From positions 1 to 15,439 of the forward strand of contig DATHOA010000074.1 in the NCBI GenBank assembly GCA_035485475.1: 15,439 nt of DNA, read 5' to 3'. A program made the position numbers and the translations under genes. The notes under the pieces were generated by a model that saw nothing but the letters and a program-made list of their open reading frames with translations, ran no database searches and was not told the origin of the DNA. Origin of the DNA: DAIDKA01 sp035485475 (GTDB lineage Bacteria; Pseudomonadota; Gammaproteobacteria; Steroidobacterales; Steroidobacteraceae). Shown here piece after piece: positions 1 through 6,792 of the stretch. Each line of letters starts with the position of its first letter. The first letter of the stretch is position 1.

Positions 1-219
1 CGAGCCGTGACGCTTCTGGACGATCCCCACGCTTTCCAACTCCTCGTAGGCCTTGACGATGGTGTTCGGCGTGACTTTCAGCCGCAGCGCGAAGGCGCGA
101 ATCGTAGGCAGTTCATCGCCGGGCTCGAGCAGGCCCGAGGCCACCGAGTAGCGGATCTGATTGACGATCTGCCGGTAGATCGGCACCCCGTCGGCGGGGT
201 CGATTTTTATTTCCACCAT
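1..219 (-). CDS. GntR-family (YtrA-like) transcriptional regulator, N-terminal part
   Basis: The reading frame starts at the ATG at 219 and runs off the left edge after 73 codons, so only the DNA-binding half is visible. The residues match a GntR winged helix: 'GVPIYRQIVNQIRYSVASG' opens the domain, 'LPTIRAFALRLKVTPNTIVK' holds the helix-turn-helix, and 'AYEELESVGIVQKRHGS' leads into the wing. The short acidic start 'MVEIKID' and the 'VTPNT' recognition-helix signature are typical of the YtrA subfamily. That family usually has a short C-terminal dimerisation helix and sits with ABC-transporter genes, which would lie outside this window. It is divergent from the dehydrogenase at 270, and a dyad at 235-260 between them is a plausible operator. 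I see no convincing Shine-Dalgarno sequence before the ATG. Confidence 0.9.
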   Translation of the reverse strand, partial: MVEIKIDPADGVPIYRQIVNQIRYSVASGLLEPGDELPTIRAFALRLKVTPNTIVKAYEELESVGIVQKRHGS

Positions 220-234
220 GGTTGCGGATTGTTC

Positions 235-260
235 ATGTGTACCCGTAGAGTGATACACAT
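235..260. promoter_or_regulatory. Candidate GntR operator in a divergent promoter region
   Basis: A perfect 7-bp inverted repeat, ATGTGTA (235-241) and TACACAT (254-260), is separated by 12 bp. It lies in the 50-bp gap between the divergent GntR gene and the dehydrogenase. A perfect -35 hexamer for the minus strand (TTGACA, complement of 271-276) sits just beyond it, although I find no well-spaced -10. The position suits autoregulation by the GntR protein. The assignment is inference from symmetry and location. Confidence 0.5.
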
Positions 261-269
261 TGGCCTCAG

Positions 270-989
270 TTGTCAACCGTGTTAAAAAGCAGGATCGACG
301 CCAATAAACAACTCCTGCTCATTGGGGCGTCCCGCGGCCTCGGATGCGCTTTGGCCGAGGAGTACCTCAGGCGGGGCTGGCACGTTGTCGCCACCGAGCG
401 CGACAGGTCCACCTCGAAACTGCCCAATCTTCTCGGGGCCGCCGACGGCCGACTCGAAATCGAGACTGTCGACATCGTTTATCCGGATCAGGTTGCCGCG
501 CTGCGCGCGCGACTGGCATCGAGAAAGTTCGACCTGCTGTTCGTGAATGCCGGTGTCAAGAACGATGATCGTGAAACGATTGCCGACGTTTCGACCGACG
601 AATTCATGCGGGTGATGATCACCAACGCACTGAGTCCGATGCGCGTCGTCGAGGCTTTGCAGGATCTGGTACTCCCGGGGGGCACGATCGGGATCATGTC
701 CTCCGGACAGGGCAGCATCGCCAACAATGAGAACGGGCAATACGAGGTCTATCGTGGCAGCAAGGCGGCGCTCAACATGTTCATGCGCAGCTTCGCCGCC
801 CGCCACGCCGGTGACCGGCGAACTCTACTGCTCATGGCTCCCGGCTGGGTGCGCACCCAGATGGGCGGCCCGCAGGGCCGTCTGAGCATCGAGGAAAGCA
901 TACCGAATCTCGCCAATACCGTGGACGCGCAGGCCGGCAAGGCGGGTCTTCAGTATCTGGATTACCTGGGCCGCAAGGTGCCGTGGTGA
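270..989 (+). CDS. Short-chain dehydrogenase/reductase (C-factor-like SDR)
   Basis: A classical SDR of 239 residues. The Rossmann cofactor loop is 'GASRGLG' at residues 19-25, followed by 'NAG' at 93-95, Asn119, the catalytic serine region 'SSGQGS' at 144-149 and the Y-x-x-x-K pair Tyr161/Lys165, so the tetrad is complete. Basic residues after the second strand ('ATERDR') are compatible with NADP(H) use, but this is not decisive. The overall pattern and the ending without a long substrate-binding insert resemble the C-factor/CsgA-like group. The substrate is unknown. The start is uncertain: TTG at 270 and GTG at 279 are both in frame, no ATG is available and neither has a clear Shine-Dalgarno, so the message may be nearly leaderless. 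The end overlaps the next gene by a few bases, indicating translational coupling. Confidence 0.88.
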   Translation: MSTVLKSRIDANKQLLLIGASRGLGCALAEEYLRRGWHVVATERDRSTSKLPNLLGAADGRLEIETVDIVYPDQVAALRARLASRKFDLLFVNAGVKNDDRETIADVSTDEFMRVMITNALSPMRVVEALQDLVLPGGTIGIMSSGQGSIANNENGQYEVYRGSKAALNMFMRSFAARHAGDRRTLLLMAPGWVRTQMGGPQGRLSIEESIPNLANTVDAQAGKAGLQYLDYLGRKVPW

Positions 990-1375
990 GTGCGACGGAG
1001 CAACAAGTACGCGAAGCCCTGAATCGGCATTGGCAGGCATCTGCGGCCGGGGATGCAGATGCGGAACACGATATTTACGATGAAGATGCGATTTGTGAAT
1101 ATCCTCAGTCCGGTGAACGAATCCTCGGCAGACGCAACCTGCAGGCCCTGCGCAGCCATCATCCTGGCAAGCCGTCGGGTTTCACCGTCAGGCGCATCGT
1201 TGGCAACGCTGATCTGTGGATCACGGAATACACGATCACCTACCAGGGGCGACCTGCCTACACCGTGAGCATCATGGAGTTTCGCGACGGCAAGGTCGTG
1301 CACGAAACACAGTACTTCGCGGATCCCTTCGAGGCGCCGGCCTGGCGCAGCCAGTGGGTTGAGCGGATCACGTAA
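983..1375 (+). CDS. NTF2/SnoaL-like small protein
   Basis: A 130-residue protein with the layout of the NTF2-like cone fold. An N-terminal helix ('VREALNRHWQASAAGD') is followed by 'IYDEDAICEYPQSGERILGRRNLQAL' and a strand-rich second half with 'VSIMEFRDGKVVHETQYFADPFEAPAWR', the typical end of SnoaL-like domains. Members are ligand-binding proteins, isomerases or dehydratases; nothing here settles which. The start GTG at 983 (or GTG at 986) overlaps the stop of the SDR gene in GTGGTGA, so the two are almost certainly co-translated. A pocket protein paired with an oxidoreductase suggests two steps on one small-molecule substrate, which is inference. Confidence 0.82.
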   Translation: MVSATEQQVREALNRHWQASAAGDADAEHDIYDEDAICEYPQSGERILGRRNLQALRSHHPGKPSGFTVRRIVGNADLWITEYTITYQGRPAYTVSIMEFRDGKVVHETQYFADPFEAPAWRSQWVERIT

Positions 1376-1459
1376 CCGTCGCCGATTGTTGAGACGCGGC
1401 TCGCAGTTACCGCTCCAACGGTCGCAATCTCACCGGCGATCTGGTCTGATTTGCCCAAG

Positions 1460-1918
1460 ATGCCAGGGCAATACAAACAACTGCTTGGGCTGCTATGCAT
1501 TTCCGTCGTGGCGCTGATCGGCGCCGCACGGTTGTTCGACGATTTTTTGCACGCGCGTCGATTCGTCCAGTACGGCATCGAGAAGCAGGCAACCATCCTC
1601 GAACTCGATCACATGATCGGCGGGAAGTCCCCGCAGTATGTGTATTCGCTGCGGATCGACCAAAGCATCGTGTTCAAGACCTTTCCCTACAATTGGACGC
1701 TTCCCATCAAGCGCTCCTTTCTCGTGATGCCCAATGGGCCGGCGCCTGACAACATCGCGCTCGGCAACCAGAAGAGCAGCGCCATCGTCGTCCTGTGTTA
1801 CATGGAGGGTTGTGACAGACCGGACAATCGGCTGATTTATCCGCTGGTGTTTCTGATGTTTGCGATCGGGGTTCCGTTCTTCTGGATACGGCTCATCAGG
1901 AACTGGGAGATCTCATAG
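1460..1918 (+). CDS. Small membrane protein of unknown function, two TM segments
   Basis: A 152-residue protein I do not recognise with certainty. A hydrophobic helix lies at about residues 8-24, a polar central domain of about 100 residues follows with strand-like stretches ('YVYSLRIDQSIVFKTFPYN') and two cysteines ('LCYMEGC'), and a second hydrophobic helix near residues 126-144 ends in a basic tail ('WIRLIRNW'). This TM-soluble-TM plan resembles DUF3592-type envelope proteins, but the match is only by layout. ATG at 1460 is preferred over the in-frame TTG at 1451; neither has a strong Shine-Dalgarno. It stands alone between the SDR pair and the transporter. Confidence 0.65.
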   Translation: MPGQYKQLLGLLCISVVALIGAARLFDDFLHARRFVQYGIEKQATILELDHMIGGKSPQYVYSLRIDQSIVFKTFPYNWTLPIKRSFLVMPNGPAPDNIALGNQKSSAIVVLCYMEGCDRPDNRLIYPLVFLMFAIGVPFFWIRLIRNWEIS

Positions 1919-1928
1919 GCCTTGTATA

Positions 1929-1943
1929 TGCCGCAATGCGGCA
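1929..1943 (+). terminator. Weak hairpin after the small membrane protein
   Basis: TGCCGC and GCGGCA form a 6-bp stem with a 3-base AAT loop, 10 bases after the stop at 1918. No T-run follows, so this is at best a weak or factor-assisted terminator. It could equally be leader structure for the transporter gene that starts at 1998. Confidence 0.3.
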
Positions 1944-1997
1944 AGCGATTTCCGTCCTATGATGGCGGCGTCCAATAAGAAACAAGGGGTATAGCAG

Positions 1998-3329
1998 ATG
2001 ACCACAGAATGCTTGAGCCTCGATGTCATAAAGCCCACGCCGACCCGGGAGCTCATCGCCCGCCGCGCGGTGCGCGGAGCTTACATTGGTTTCTTTGTCG
2101 ACATGTTCGAAGTCTATCTGCCCATCGCGGTACTCGCTCCGGCGCTGGTCTACTTCATACCGACCGGCCTGAGCGCCGCCAGCAACGCAACAATCTTTTC
2201 TGTGGTGTTTGCCATCTCATTGATGGGGCGACCGATCGGCTCGATCGTCTTTGGCCACTTCGGAGACCGACTGGGCAGGCGGCGAATAACTCTGATTTCC
2301 ATTGGCGGCTTTGCGGTTGCCACGCTTCTGGTTGCAGCGCTTCCTGGCTACGCCACGTGGGGAGGCGCATCCATTGCGGCCCTGCTGACCCTGCGCCTGG
2401 CCAATGGAATATTCATTGGCGGCGAATATACGGCGGCCAATCCTCTCGCCATGGAATATTCCTCAAAGCAAAAGCGTGGGCTCAATGCCGGATTGATTCA
2501 CGTCGGCTACCCGGGCGCGCTGGTGTGCGTGACCCTGCTAACGGCGCTGCTGCTGAAGGCCGCGCCCGCCGGTGACGCCGGCTCGGCGTATGCCGTTTGG
2601 GCCTGGCGCATTCCGTTCGTGATTGGAGCACTTCTCGCCGGTGCCCTTTGCCTCTTCTACTATTTCCTGGTCCCCGAATCCGATGTCTGGCGGTCGTCAA
2701 AGAAGAGTGCGGCGCCGCTGAGGGAGATCTTCTCGGGCGCTGATCTGCGGCGGCTCGGGCAGCTCATCGTAGTGGTGAGCGGCGCGTGGCTCACCCTGGA
2801 TGCCACGGTCGCGGCACTTCCAGGCGTAATCAATTCGGTGCTGGGCGTGAAGTCCACGGATGTCAATACGGGCATCCTGATCGGCGCGGCGATTTCAATG
2901 CCGCTGATGCCGTTGATGGGCGTCCTGGGTCAGAAGTTTGGCCGCCGACCCGTCATCGCAACGCTCGGAGTGTTGAATCTGTTCCCGGCGAGCACGCTGT
3001 ATTACGTCCTGGTTGCGGGCGCCTATCACCAGTCGGCCCTGCTTATTGGCCTGGTCGCACTCATCCTGGCGCTCACGATTCCGGTCTGGGCAGTCATCAC
3101 TCCCTACCTGGCGGAGAGCTTTCGAACCGAAATCCGTTCCTGCGGTTATGGGATCAGCTACAGCGCGGCGACCATCCTGCCGGGGTTGTACTCCTTTTAC
3201 ATGCTCGCCTTGGCCAAGGTCATTCCCTATCAGTTCACTCCAATCGTGTTGCTTGTCCTGGGGGGTCTGATGCTCAGTCTTGGCGTGCTCGCCGGACCGG
3301 AAACGAAGGATGTGGACTTCGGTCAATGA
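1998..3329 (+). CDS. MFS transporter, metabolite:H+ symporter (MHS)-like
   Basis: A 443-residue inner-membrane protein with about twelve hydrophobic segments. The MFS loop 2-3 signature is 'GHFGDRLGRRR' at residues 86-96, and a degenerate copy 'GQKFGRRP' occurs at the start of the second half. An acidic residue in the first helix ('GFFVDMFEVY') and 'GIFIGGEYTAA' at about 137-147, followed by a glutamate-containing helix end, are characteristic of the MHS family that imports organic acids and osmolytes such as shikimate, alpha-ketoglutarate and proline/betaine. The substrate cannot be read from sequence. The start is supported by AAGGGG at 1984-1989, 8 bases before the ATG. The gene ends 15 bp from the convergent ArsR gene. 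Confidence 0.9.
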   Translation: MTTECLSLDVIKPTPTRELIARRAVRGAYIGFFVDMFEVYLPIAVLAPALVYFIPTGLSAASNATIFSVVFAISLMGRPIGSIVFGHFGDRLGRRRITLISIGGFAVATLLVAALPGYATWGGASIAALLTLRLANGIFIGGEYTAANPLAMEYSSKQKRGLNAGLIHVGYPGALVCVTLLTALLLKAAPAGDAGSAYAVWAWRIPFVIGALLAGALCLFYYFLVPESDVWRSSKKSAAPLREIFSGADLRRLGQLIVVVSGAWLTLDATVAALPGVINSVLGVKSTDVNTGILIGAAISMPLMPLMGVLGQKFGRRPVIATLGVLNLFPASTLYYVLVAGAYHQSALLIGLVALILALTIPVWAVITPYLAESFRTEIRSCGYGISYSAATILPGLYSFYMLALAKVIPYQFTPIVLLVLGGLMLSLGVLAGPETKDVDFGQ

Positions 3330-3344
3330 CCGGGGCAAGAGCGG

Positions 3345-3698
3345 TTAGCGCCGAGGTTTCTTGGTGGTCGATCGCGCTTGTCCCTCGACCATATCCCTCA
3401 GGCGATCGATTGCGCGGTCCCAGCCCGCCGAGATCATTTCAAGGTACGCGCATGCTTCGGTCAGGCGCCGTGCATCGGGCATGTACAGCACCTCGCGGCC
3501 GCGTCTCTCATGGGTCACCAGGCCTGCGCCGTCCAGTACCTGCAGGTGCCTCACAATTGCCTGTCTGCTCATCCGCGCGCCGGCGCCGAGCGCCGTCGCC
3601 GTCAGCGCCCCACCCCTGAGCCTGGCCAGTACTGAAAGTCGTGTCTCATCGCCAAGAGCGAAAAACATCTCGGCGAGCCGGGGCTCACTGCTTCTCAC
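3345..3698 (-). CDS. ArsR-family transcriptional regulator
   Basis: A 117-residue winged-helix repressor. The hallmark 'FFALGDETRLSVLARL' is at residues 12-27, the helix-turn-helix 'LTATALGAGARMSRQAIVRHLQVLDGAGLV' at about 32-61 and the beta wing 'THERRGREVLY' at 62-72. The metal-binding motif ELCVCDL is absent and only one cysteine is present, so it belongs with the non-metal ArsR proteins often paired with SRPBCC/AHSA1 genes. I chose GTG at 3698, which gives the normal family length and overlaps the end of the SRPBCC gene by 14 bases, so translation is probably coupled. An ATG at 3743 would add an unlikely 15-residue arginine-rich extension. The order, SRPBCC first and ArsR second, is the reverse of the usual arrangement. 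Confidence 0.87.
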   Translation of the reverse strand: MRSSEPRLAEMFFALGDETRLSVLARLRGGALTATALGAGARMSRQAIVRHLQVLDGAGLVTHERRGREVLYMPDARRLTEACAYLEMISAGWDRAIDRLRDMVEGQARSTTKKPRR

Positions 3699-4203
3699 TG
3701 TAATTCCGGATGTTCTGCGCCTGTCCGGCCCACCCGGCCTCATTCATCCGAAATGCTCGCTCACGTCTGTGTGCAGGCACGCGCTCGAAGCCCGATTCCA
3801 CGATGGTGAGGAGCGTTCCCTCCGCGACCGTCGCCAGGCGAAATTCCACCAACGTGGTCGGCTCCGTTTCAGGATCAACTTCCGCATCGATACCGTAGGG
3901 AATCCAACGGAAGCTGAAATAGCCCTCCGGCTCAATACGCTCGACCGTACAGAATACCAAGGCCTTGTCGGGCAATTTCACCTTCGAGGGCGCCAGACCA
4001 AGTTTGCGCTGGTAGTCGCGGATCACCGCTTCGTTGAGCGCGACGTTGAAAGTACCCATGATCGGCTTGCCGACCACGAATTCACCATCCAGATCCATTC
4101 CGAACCAACTACCAAACTCCCTGGCCGTGGAAATTGCCCGCCATACGCGCGCAATCGGGGCCCGCACGATAACCCGTTTCTCTATGCTGTCGAATGTTTC
4201 CAT
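3685..4203 (-). CDS. SRPBCC/AHSA1-like domain protein
   Basis: A 172-residue protein of the START/Bet v1-like superfamily. The opening 'SIEKRVIVRAPIARVWRAISTAREFGSWFGMDLDGEFVVG' is the standard first strand, helix pair and turn of AHSA1-type proteins. 'LVFCTVERIEPEGYFSFRWIPYGID' and 'TTLVEFRLATVAEGTLLTIVESGFERVP' give the central sheet. The C-terminal helix ('MNEAGWAGQAQNIRNY') closes the hydrophobic pocket. Ligand or client is unknown. The ATG at 4203 has a strong AGGAGG (complement of 4210-4215) 6 bases upstream, which rejects the longer in-frame opening to 4386. It is the first gene of a coupled pair with ArsR and lies 49 bp after the esterase gene. Confidence 0.9.
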   Translation of the reverse strand: METFDSIEKRVIVRAPIARVWRAISTAREFGSWFGMDLDGEFVVGKPIMGTFNVALNEAVIRDYQRKLGLAPSKVKLPDKALVFCTVERIEPEGYFSFRWIPYGIDAEVDPETEPTTLVEFRLATVAEGTLLTIVESGFERVPAHRRERAFRMNEAGWAGQAQNIRNYSEKQ

Positions 4204-4204
4204 G

Positions 4205-4222
4205 TGCAACCTCCTTGTTGCA
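4205..4222 (-). promoter_or_regulatory. Dyad around the SRPBCC ribosome binding site
   Basis: TGCAAC (4205-4210) and GTTGCA (4217-4222) form a perfect 6-bp inverted repeat whose 6-base centre holds most of the Shine-Dalgarno. It could be an RNA stem-loop displaying the site in its loop, or a DNA operator for the ArsR protein encoded downstream. The symmetry is seen directly; the role is inferred. Confidence 0.4.
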
Positions 4223-4252
4223 TGTATATCGGCGCGTAGCGCTGAATCAGCC

Positions 4253-5275
4253 TCAGGAGTGGTGGCGCGAGAAAAACTCCCAGATGAGTGCGCTCGCGTC
4301 GAGCTGATCGACCTGTTCCGCCGCCGAGGCGGAGCCTTGCTCAGATGTGCTCGGATGCGGCCAGATATGTCCGCCGCCGTGCTCAACCGGCGCGTCGGTT
4401 CTATAGAGGATCATCTCGGCGGCATCGCGGCAGCCCCGATAGGTCACCTTGGTCACATGGGTCGAAACGCTCTGCTGCGACGGACTACTCTGGCATCCGT
4501 CCAGATTGCCCCAGCGCGCCAACGCCACCGCTACGCTATATCCCCAGCGGGATGCCCCATCACCGTCGAAGCGATTGGTCGGATCGTGCACACCATGGAA
4601 CGTGATGATCGATATGGCGCGCTGTGGTTCACACGTTTTCGTGTCCGGAGCCTTGAAATCACCCGCTCGCGGCACGCCCGCGCGCAGGCCGGATACCGGT
4701 GCCACTGCCGCGATACGATCGGACAGTTCGCAGGCCAGGGCTGAGGCCATCCGCGCGCCGCCCGAGAAGCCCGTCACGTAGATCCGATGCGGATCGACAC
4801 ATGCGCCCTGTTCGAGCTGCCGTATGGCGTCCCGGAAGAATTGCACATCGTCGGGTGCATTCGCGGGCATCTGCACGCTGCCGATCAGCGGAACTCCGGG
4901 CACGTGCCAGTAGTAACTGTCCGTGGGGCTATCGGGATCGGCAATTCCGCCGTTCGGATTGGCGAGAATGAATGCGTGGCGATCCGCCTGCGCCGTGAGC
5001 CCCGAGTGCAGCGCTTGCTGTCGGCCGTTACCCCCGCTGCCATGCAGATCGAACACGAGGGGGATGTCGGAGCGCCCCGCCGCGGATGCGGGTATGTACA
5101 CCGGCACTTTGCGATTCAGACCACCGGAGGACACCGTCACGACTTGCCAGCCCGGGACCGGGGCAGCTTGGGAGCAGCCCGCGGCCGCCTGACTGAAGGA
5201 CGGCACCAGCAGGAGCGCACAGGCCAAGCCCACGGCAATGCCGCTCATGCTGAAGAAACGGTTCACAGTGCGCAT
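4253..5275 (-). CDS. Exported LpqC/PHB-depolymerase-like esterase
   Basis: A 340-residue alpha/beta-hydrolase of the LpqC / polyhydroxybutyrate depolymerase-like (CE1-related) family. Residues 1-30 form a signal peptide ending near 'SFSQA'. Mature features in order: strand 'RKVPVYIPASA', oxyanion motif 'HGSGGN' at 78-83, nucleophile elbow 'GFSGG' with Ser171, candidate acid Asp231 in 'HGVHDPTNR' and catalytic His303 in 'GGGHIWP'. All triad elements are present. Six cysteines in the mature part (34, 159, 182, 215, 261, 282) suggest disulfides and an extracytoplasmic location. Likely substrates are feruloyl, acetyl or polyester esters; sequence does not discriminate. ATG 5275 has GGGAGA 5 bases upstream. 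It follows the LytTR gene by 56 bp on the same strand with no clear terminator between, so it may belong to the signalling operon. Confidence 0.88.
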   Translation of the reverse strand: MRTVNRFFSMSGIAVGLACALLLVPSFSQAAAGCSQAAPVPGWQVVTVSSGGLNRKVPVYIPASAAGRSDIPLVFDLHGSGGNGRQQALHSGLTAQADRHAFILANPNGGIADPDSPTDSYYWHVPGVPLIGSVQMPANAPDDVQFFRDAIRQLEQGACVDPHRIYVTGFSGGARMASALACELSDRIAAVAPVSGLRAGVPRAGDFKAPDTKTCEPQRAISIITFHGVHDPTNRFDGDGASRWGYSVAVALARWGNLDGCQSSPSQQSVSTHVTKVTYRGCRDAAEMILYRTDAPVEHGGGHIWPHPSTSEQGSASAAEQVDQLDASALIWEFFSRHHS

Positions 5276-5331
5276 GACTATCTCCCTGCCAAGCAGACTT
5301 GCGCAGTGTAGCGCCCGTTTGATTCCGCTGC

Positions 5332-6087
5332 TTAGCGAAGCTCTCTGAACAGGTGGGCCTGGGCGGCGCTGACGGGCAGCAGCTCCTCGCGCCCCTTCAA
5401 CTTCACCTCCAACCGGCCGCGGAAGGTGCGGTAGATGGTATCGATGGCTCCGACGTTGACCACCACGCTGCGGTGTATCTGCCAGAACATCTGGGGATCG
5501 AGCTTCTCGCGCATCTGCCGCAGCGAGGAGCTCATCAGGAACGAGCCCACTGGGGTGACCACCGTGGTGTACTTGGTGTCGGCGCGCAGGTAGGAGATTT
5601 CTGCAACCGCCACCACGCGCAGCTCGGCGCCATGCGGCACGGTCAGCCACTTCATGTATTTCGAGCCTGGCGGGGCAATGTCGCGCAGCAGCTCGGCGAT
5701 GTGATTGAGGTCGGCCGGGGGCTCGGACAGGCGGCCACGCAGGCGTTCCACCGTGAGGCGCATGCGGTCGGTCGAGATCGGCTTGAGCACGTAGTCGAGG
5801 GCGCCTTGCTCGAAGGCGGCGACGGCGTACTTGTCGAAGGCGGTGATGAAGGCGACGTGGGCACGGCCGTTCAACCGCTGCGCAACGGTCAGGCCATCGA
5901 GGCCCGGCATTTGAATGTCGAGGAACACGACATTGGGACGGCAGCGCTCGATGGCGCGAAGCGCCTCCACGCCATCACCAACTTCCGCCACCACCGCCAG
6001 TTCCGGCCACAGCTCGCCCAAGGTGTCGCGGATCTCGCGTCGGATCAGCGGTTCGTCCTCGGCGAGGATGGCGGTGGGCGCCGTCAT
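5332..6087 (-). CDS. LytTR-family response regulator
   Basis: A 251-residue two-domain regulator. The receiver domain covers about residues 1-120, with acidic pocket Glu10/Asp11, phospho-acceptor Asp57 in 'FLDIQMPGLDG', Thr82 and Lys102 in 'VLKPIS', so it looks phosphorylation-competent. The LytTR DNA-binding domain is at about 145-251 ('ISYLRADTKYTTVVT', 'SSSLRQMREKLDPQMFWQIHRSVVVNVGAID', 'GREELLPVSAAQAHLFRELR'). LytTR proteins bind repeated sites upstream of target genes; the targets are not proven here. Its ATG overlaps the stop of the preceding gene in an ATGA, and the histidine kinase lies one gene further upstream, so the cognate pair is inferred with good confidence. Confidence 0.94.
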   Translation of the reverse strand: MTAPTAILAEDEPLIRREIRDTLGELWPELAVVAEVGDGVEALRAIERCRPNVVFLDIQMPGLDGLTVAQRLNGRAHVAFITAFDKYAVAAFEQGALDYVLKPISTDRMRLTVERLRGRLSEPPADLNHIAELLRDIAPPGSKYMKWLTVPHGAELRVVAVAEISYLRADTKYTTVVTPVGSFLMSSSLRQMREKLDPQMFWQIHRSVVVNVGAIDTIYRTFRGRLEVKLKGREELLPVSAAQAHLFRELR

Positions 6088-6788
6088 GGCTGCCCCTCAG
6101 CCGCCGCAACTGCGCGCGCTGCCCGCTGGCGCAGCTCTGTGATGAGCCGCTCGAGTTCCGCATCGGCCCCGGCACTGCCGGTGGCATACAGATTGCGCAA
6201 CCGCTCAAGGCGCTGCCGGATGGCCGGTGGATCGACTTGTGTCTCGGTGGCAGCCAGGCGCGAGGCGATCAGCTGCTGCTCGGCCCGCAAGCGCGCCAGC
6301 TCCCCCGCACGTACGCCGGCCAGGATGCGCCGCGCACTCTGGCGGTTCAGGTACACCATCAGCGCCGTGCCCCACAGGGTGCCGACCCCAAAGAAAGTCA
6401 GCACGAAACGCGGCAGCCCGGCCATCGGATCCGTGATCCGAAGTGCGGCATCGAGCCCGAGCTGCGCCAGTGCCGCCACCAGCGAGGCACATATCGTCAC
6501 CGCCACGAAGGCGCGCCCTACTCGCCAGCCGCGGCGTACGGCCTCGTCCCCCGCCAGTGCTGCCAGCATCACGCACAACCCGCTCGCGCCCTCCTGCACC
6601 AACAGGAACGACAGGTAGCCACGCGCGGGCGGCCCCAGGGCCAGCAGCCAGCGAATCAGCACATACAGCAGCCCCAGCGACTGCGTCAGGGCGACTGCCC
6701 GCCAGGTCACCGCATGCGCCACGGCGCGCGCAAAACCGGTCATGCGGCGCACAGGACTGGAGAATCGGACGATCGCGTGTGCGTCCAT
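6084..6788 (-). CDS. Membrane protein with degenerate histidine-kinase dimerisation region
   Basis: A 234-residue protein with four probable TM helices (about 31-50, 59-80, 93-115, 128-148), then a charged amphipathic region to the C-terminus. Residues 184-200, 'QVDPPAIRQRLERLRNL', align by eye without gaps to the His-box of the neighbouring kinase, 'QIEPHFLFNSLSVVRAL'. The phospho-acceptor His is replaced by Pro188 and the Phe-Leu-Phe-Asn core is lost. 'ELERLITELRQRAARA' then matches the next dimerisation helix. No ATPase domain follows: the frame ends at 6084, overlapping the LytTR start by 4 bases. The frame is intact and tightly packed (4 bp after the kinase stop, ATGA into LytTR), which argues for a maintained non-catalytic subunit, not a decaying pseudogene. 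Function is inference. Confidence 0.75.
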   Translation of the reverse strand: MDAHAIVRFSSPVRRMTGFARAVAHAVTWRAVALTQSLGLLYVLIRWLLALGPPARGYLSFLLVQEGASGLCVMLAALAGDEAVRRGWRVGRAFVAVTICASLVAALAQLGLDAALRITDPMAGLPRFVLTFFGVGTLWGTALMVYLNRQSARRILAGVRAGELARLRAEQQLIASRLAATETQVDPPAIRQRLERLRNLYATGSAGADAELERLITELRQRAARAVAAAEGQP

Positions 6789-6792
6789 GATG

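Noticed and set aside
7..285. Plus-strand frame over the GntR gene
   Set aside because: Antisense to a clear GntR domain and without family features.
4204..4386. N-terminal extension of the SRPBCC protein to 4386
   Set aside because: Low-complexity Arg/Ser sequence overlapping the esterase 3' end; the strong AGGAGG supports the ATG at 4203.
5276..5650. Upstream in-frame extension of the esterase frame to 5650
   Set aside because: It overlaps the LytTR gene in another frame. The ATG at 5275 has a Shine-Dalgarno and starts a proper signal peptide.
5353..6618. 421-codon plus-strand frame
   Set aside because: Antisense to the LytTR and degenerate kinase genes; composition is a mirror of GC-rich coding DNA (His/Arg/Gly runs) with no domain.
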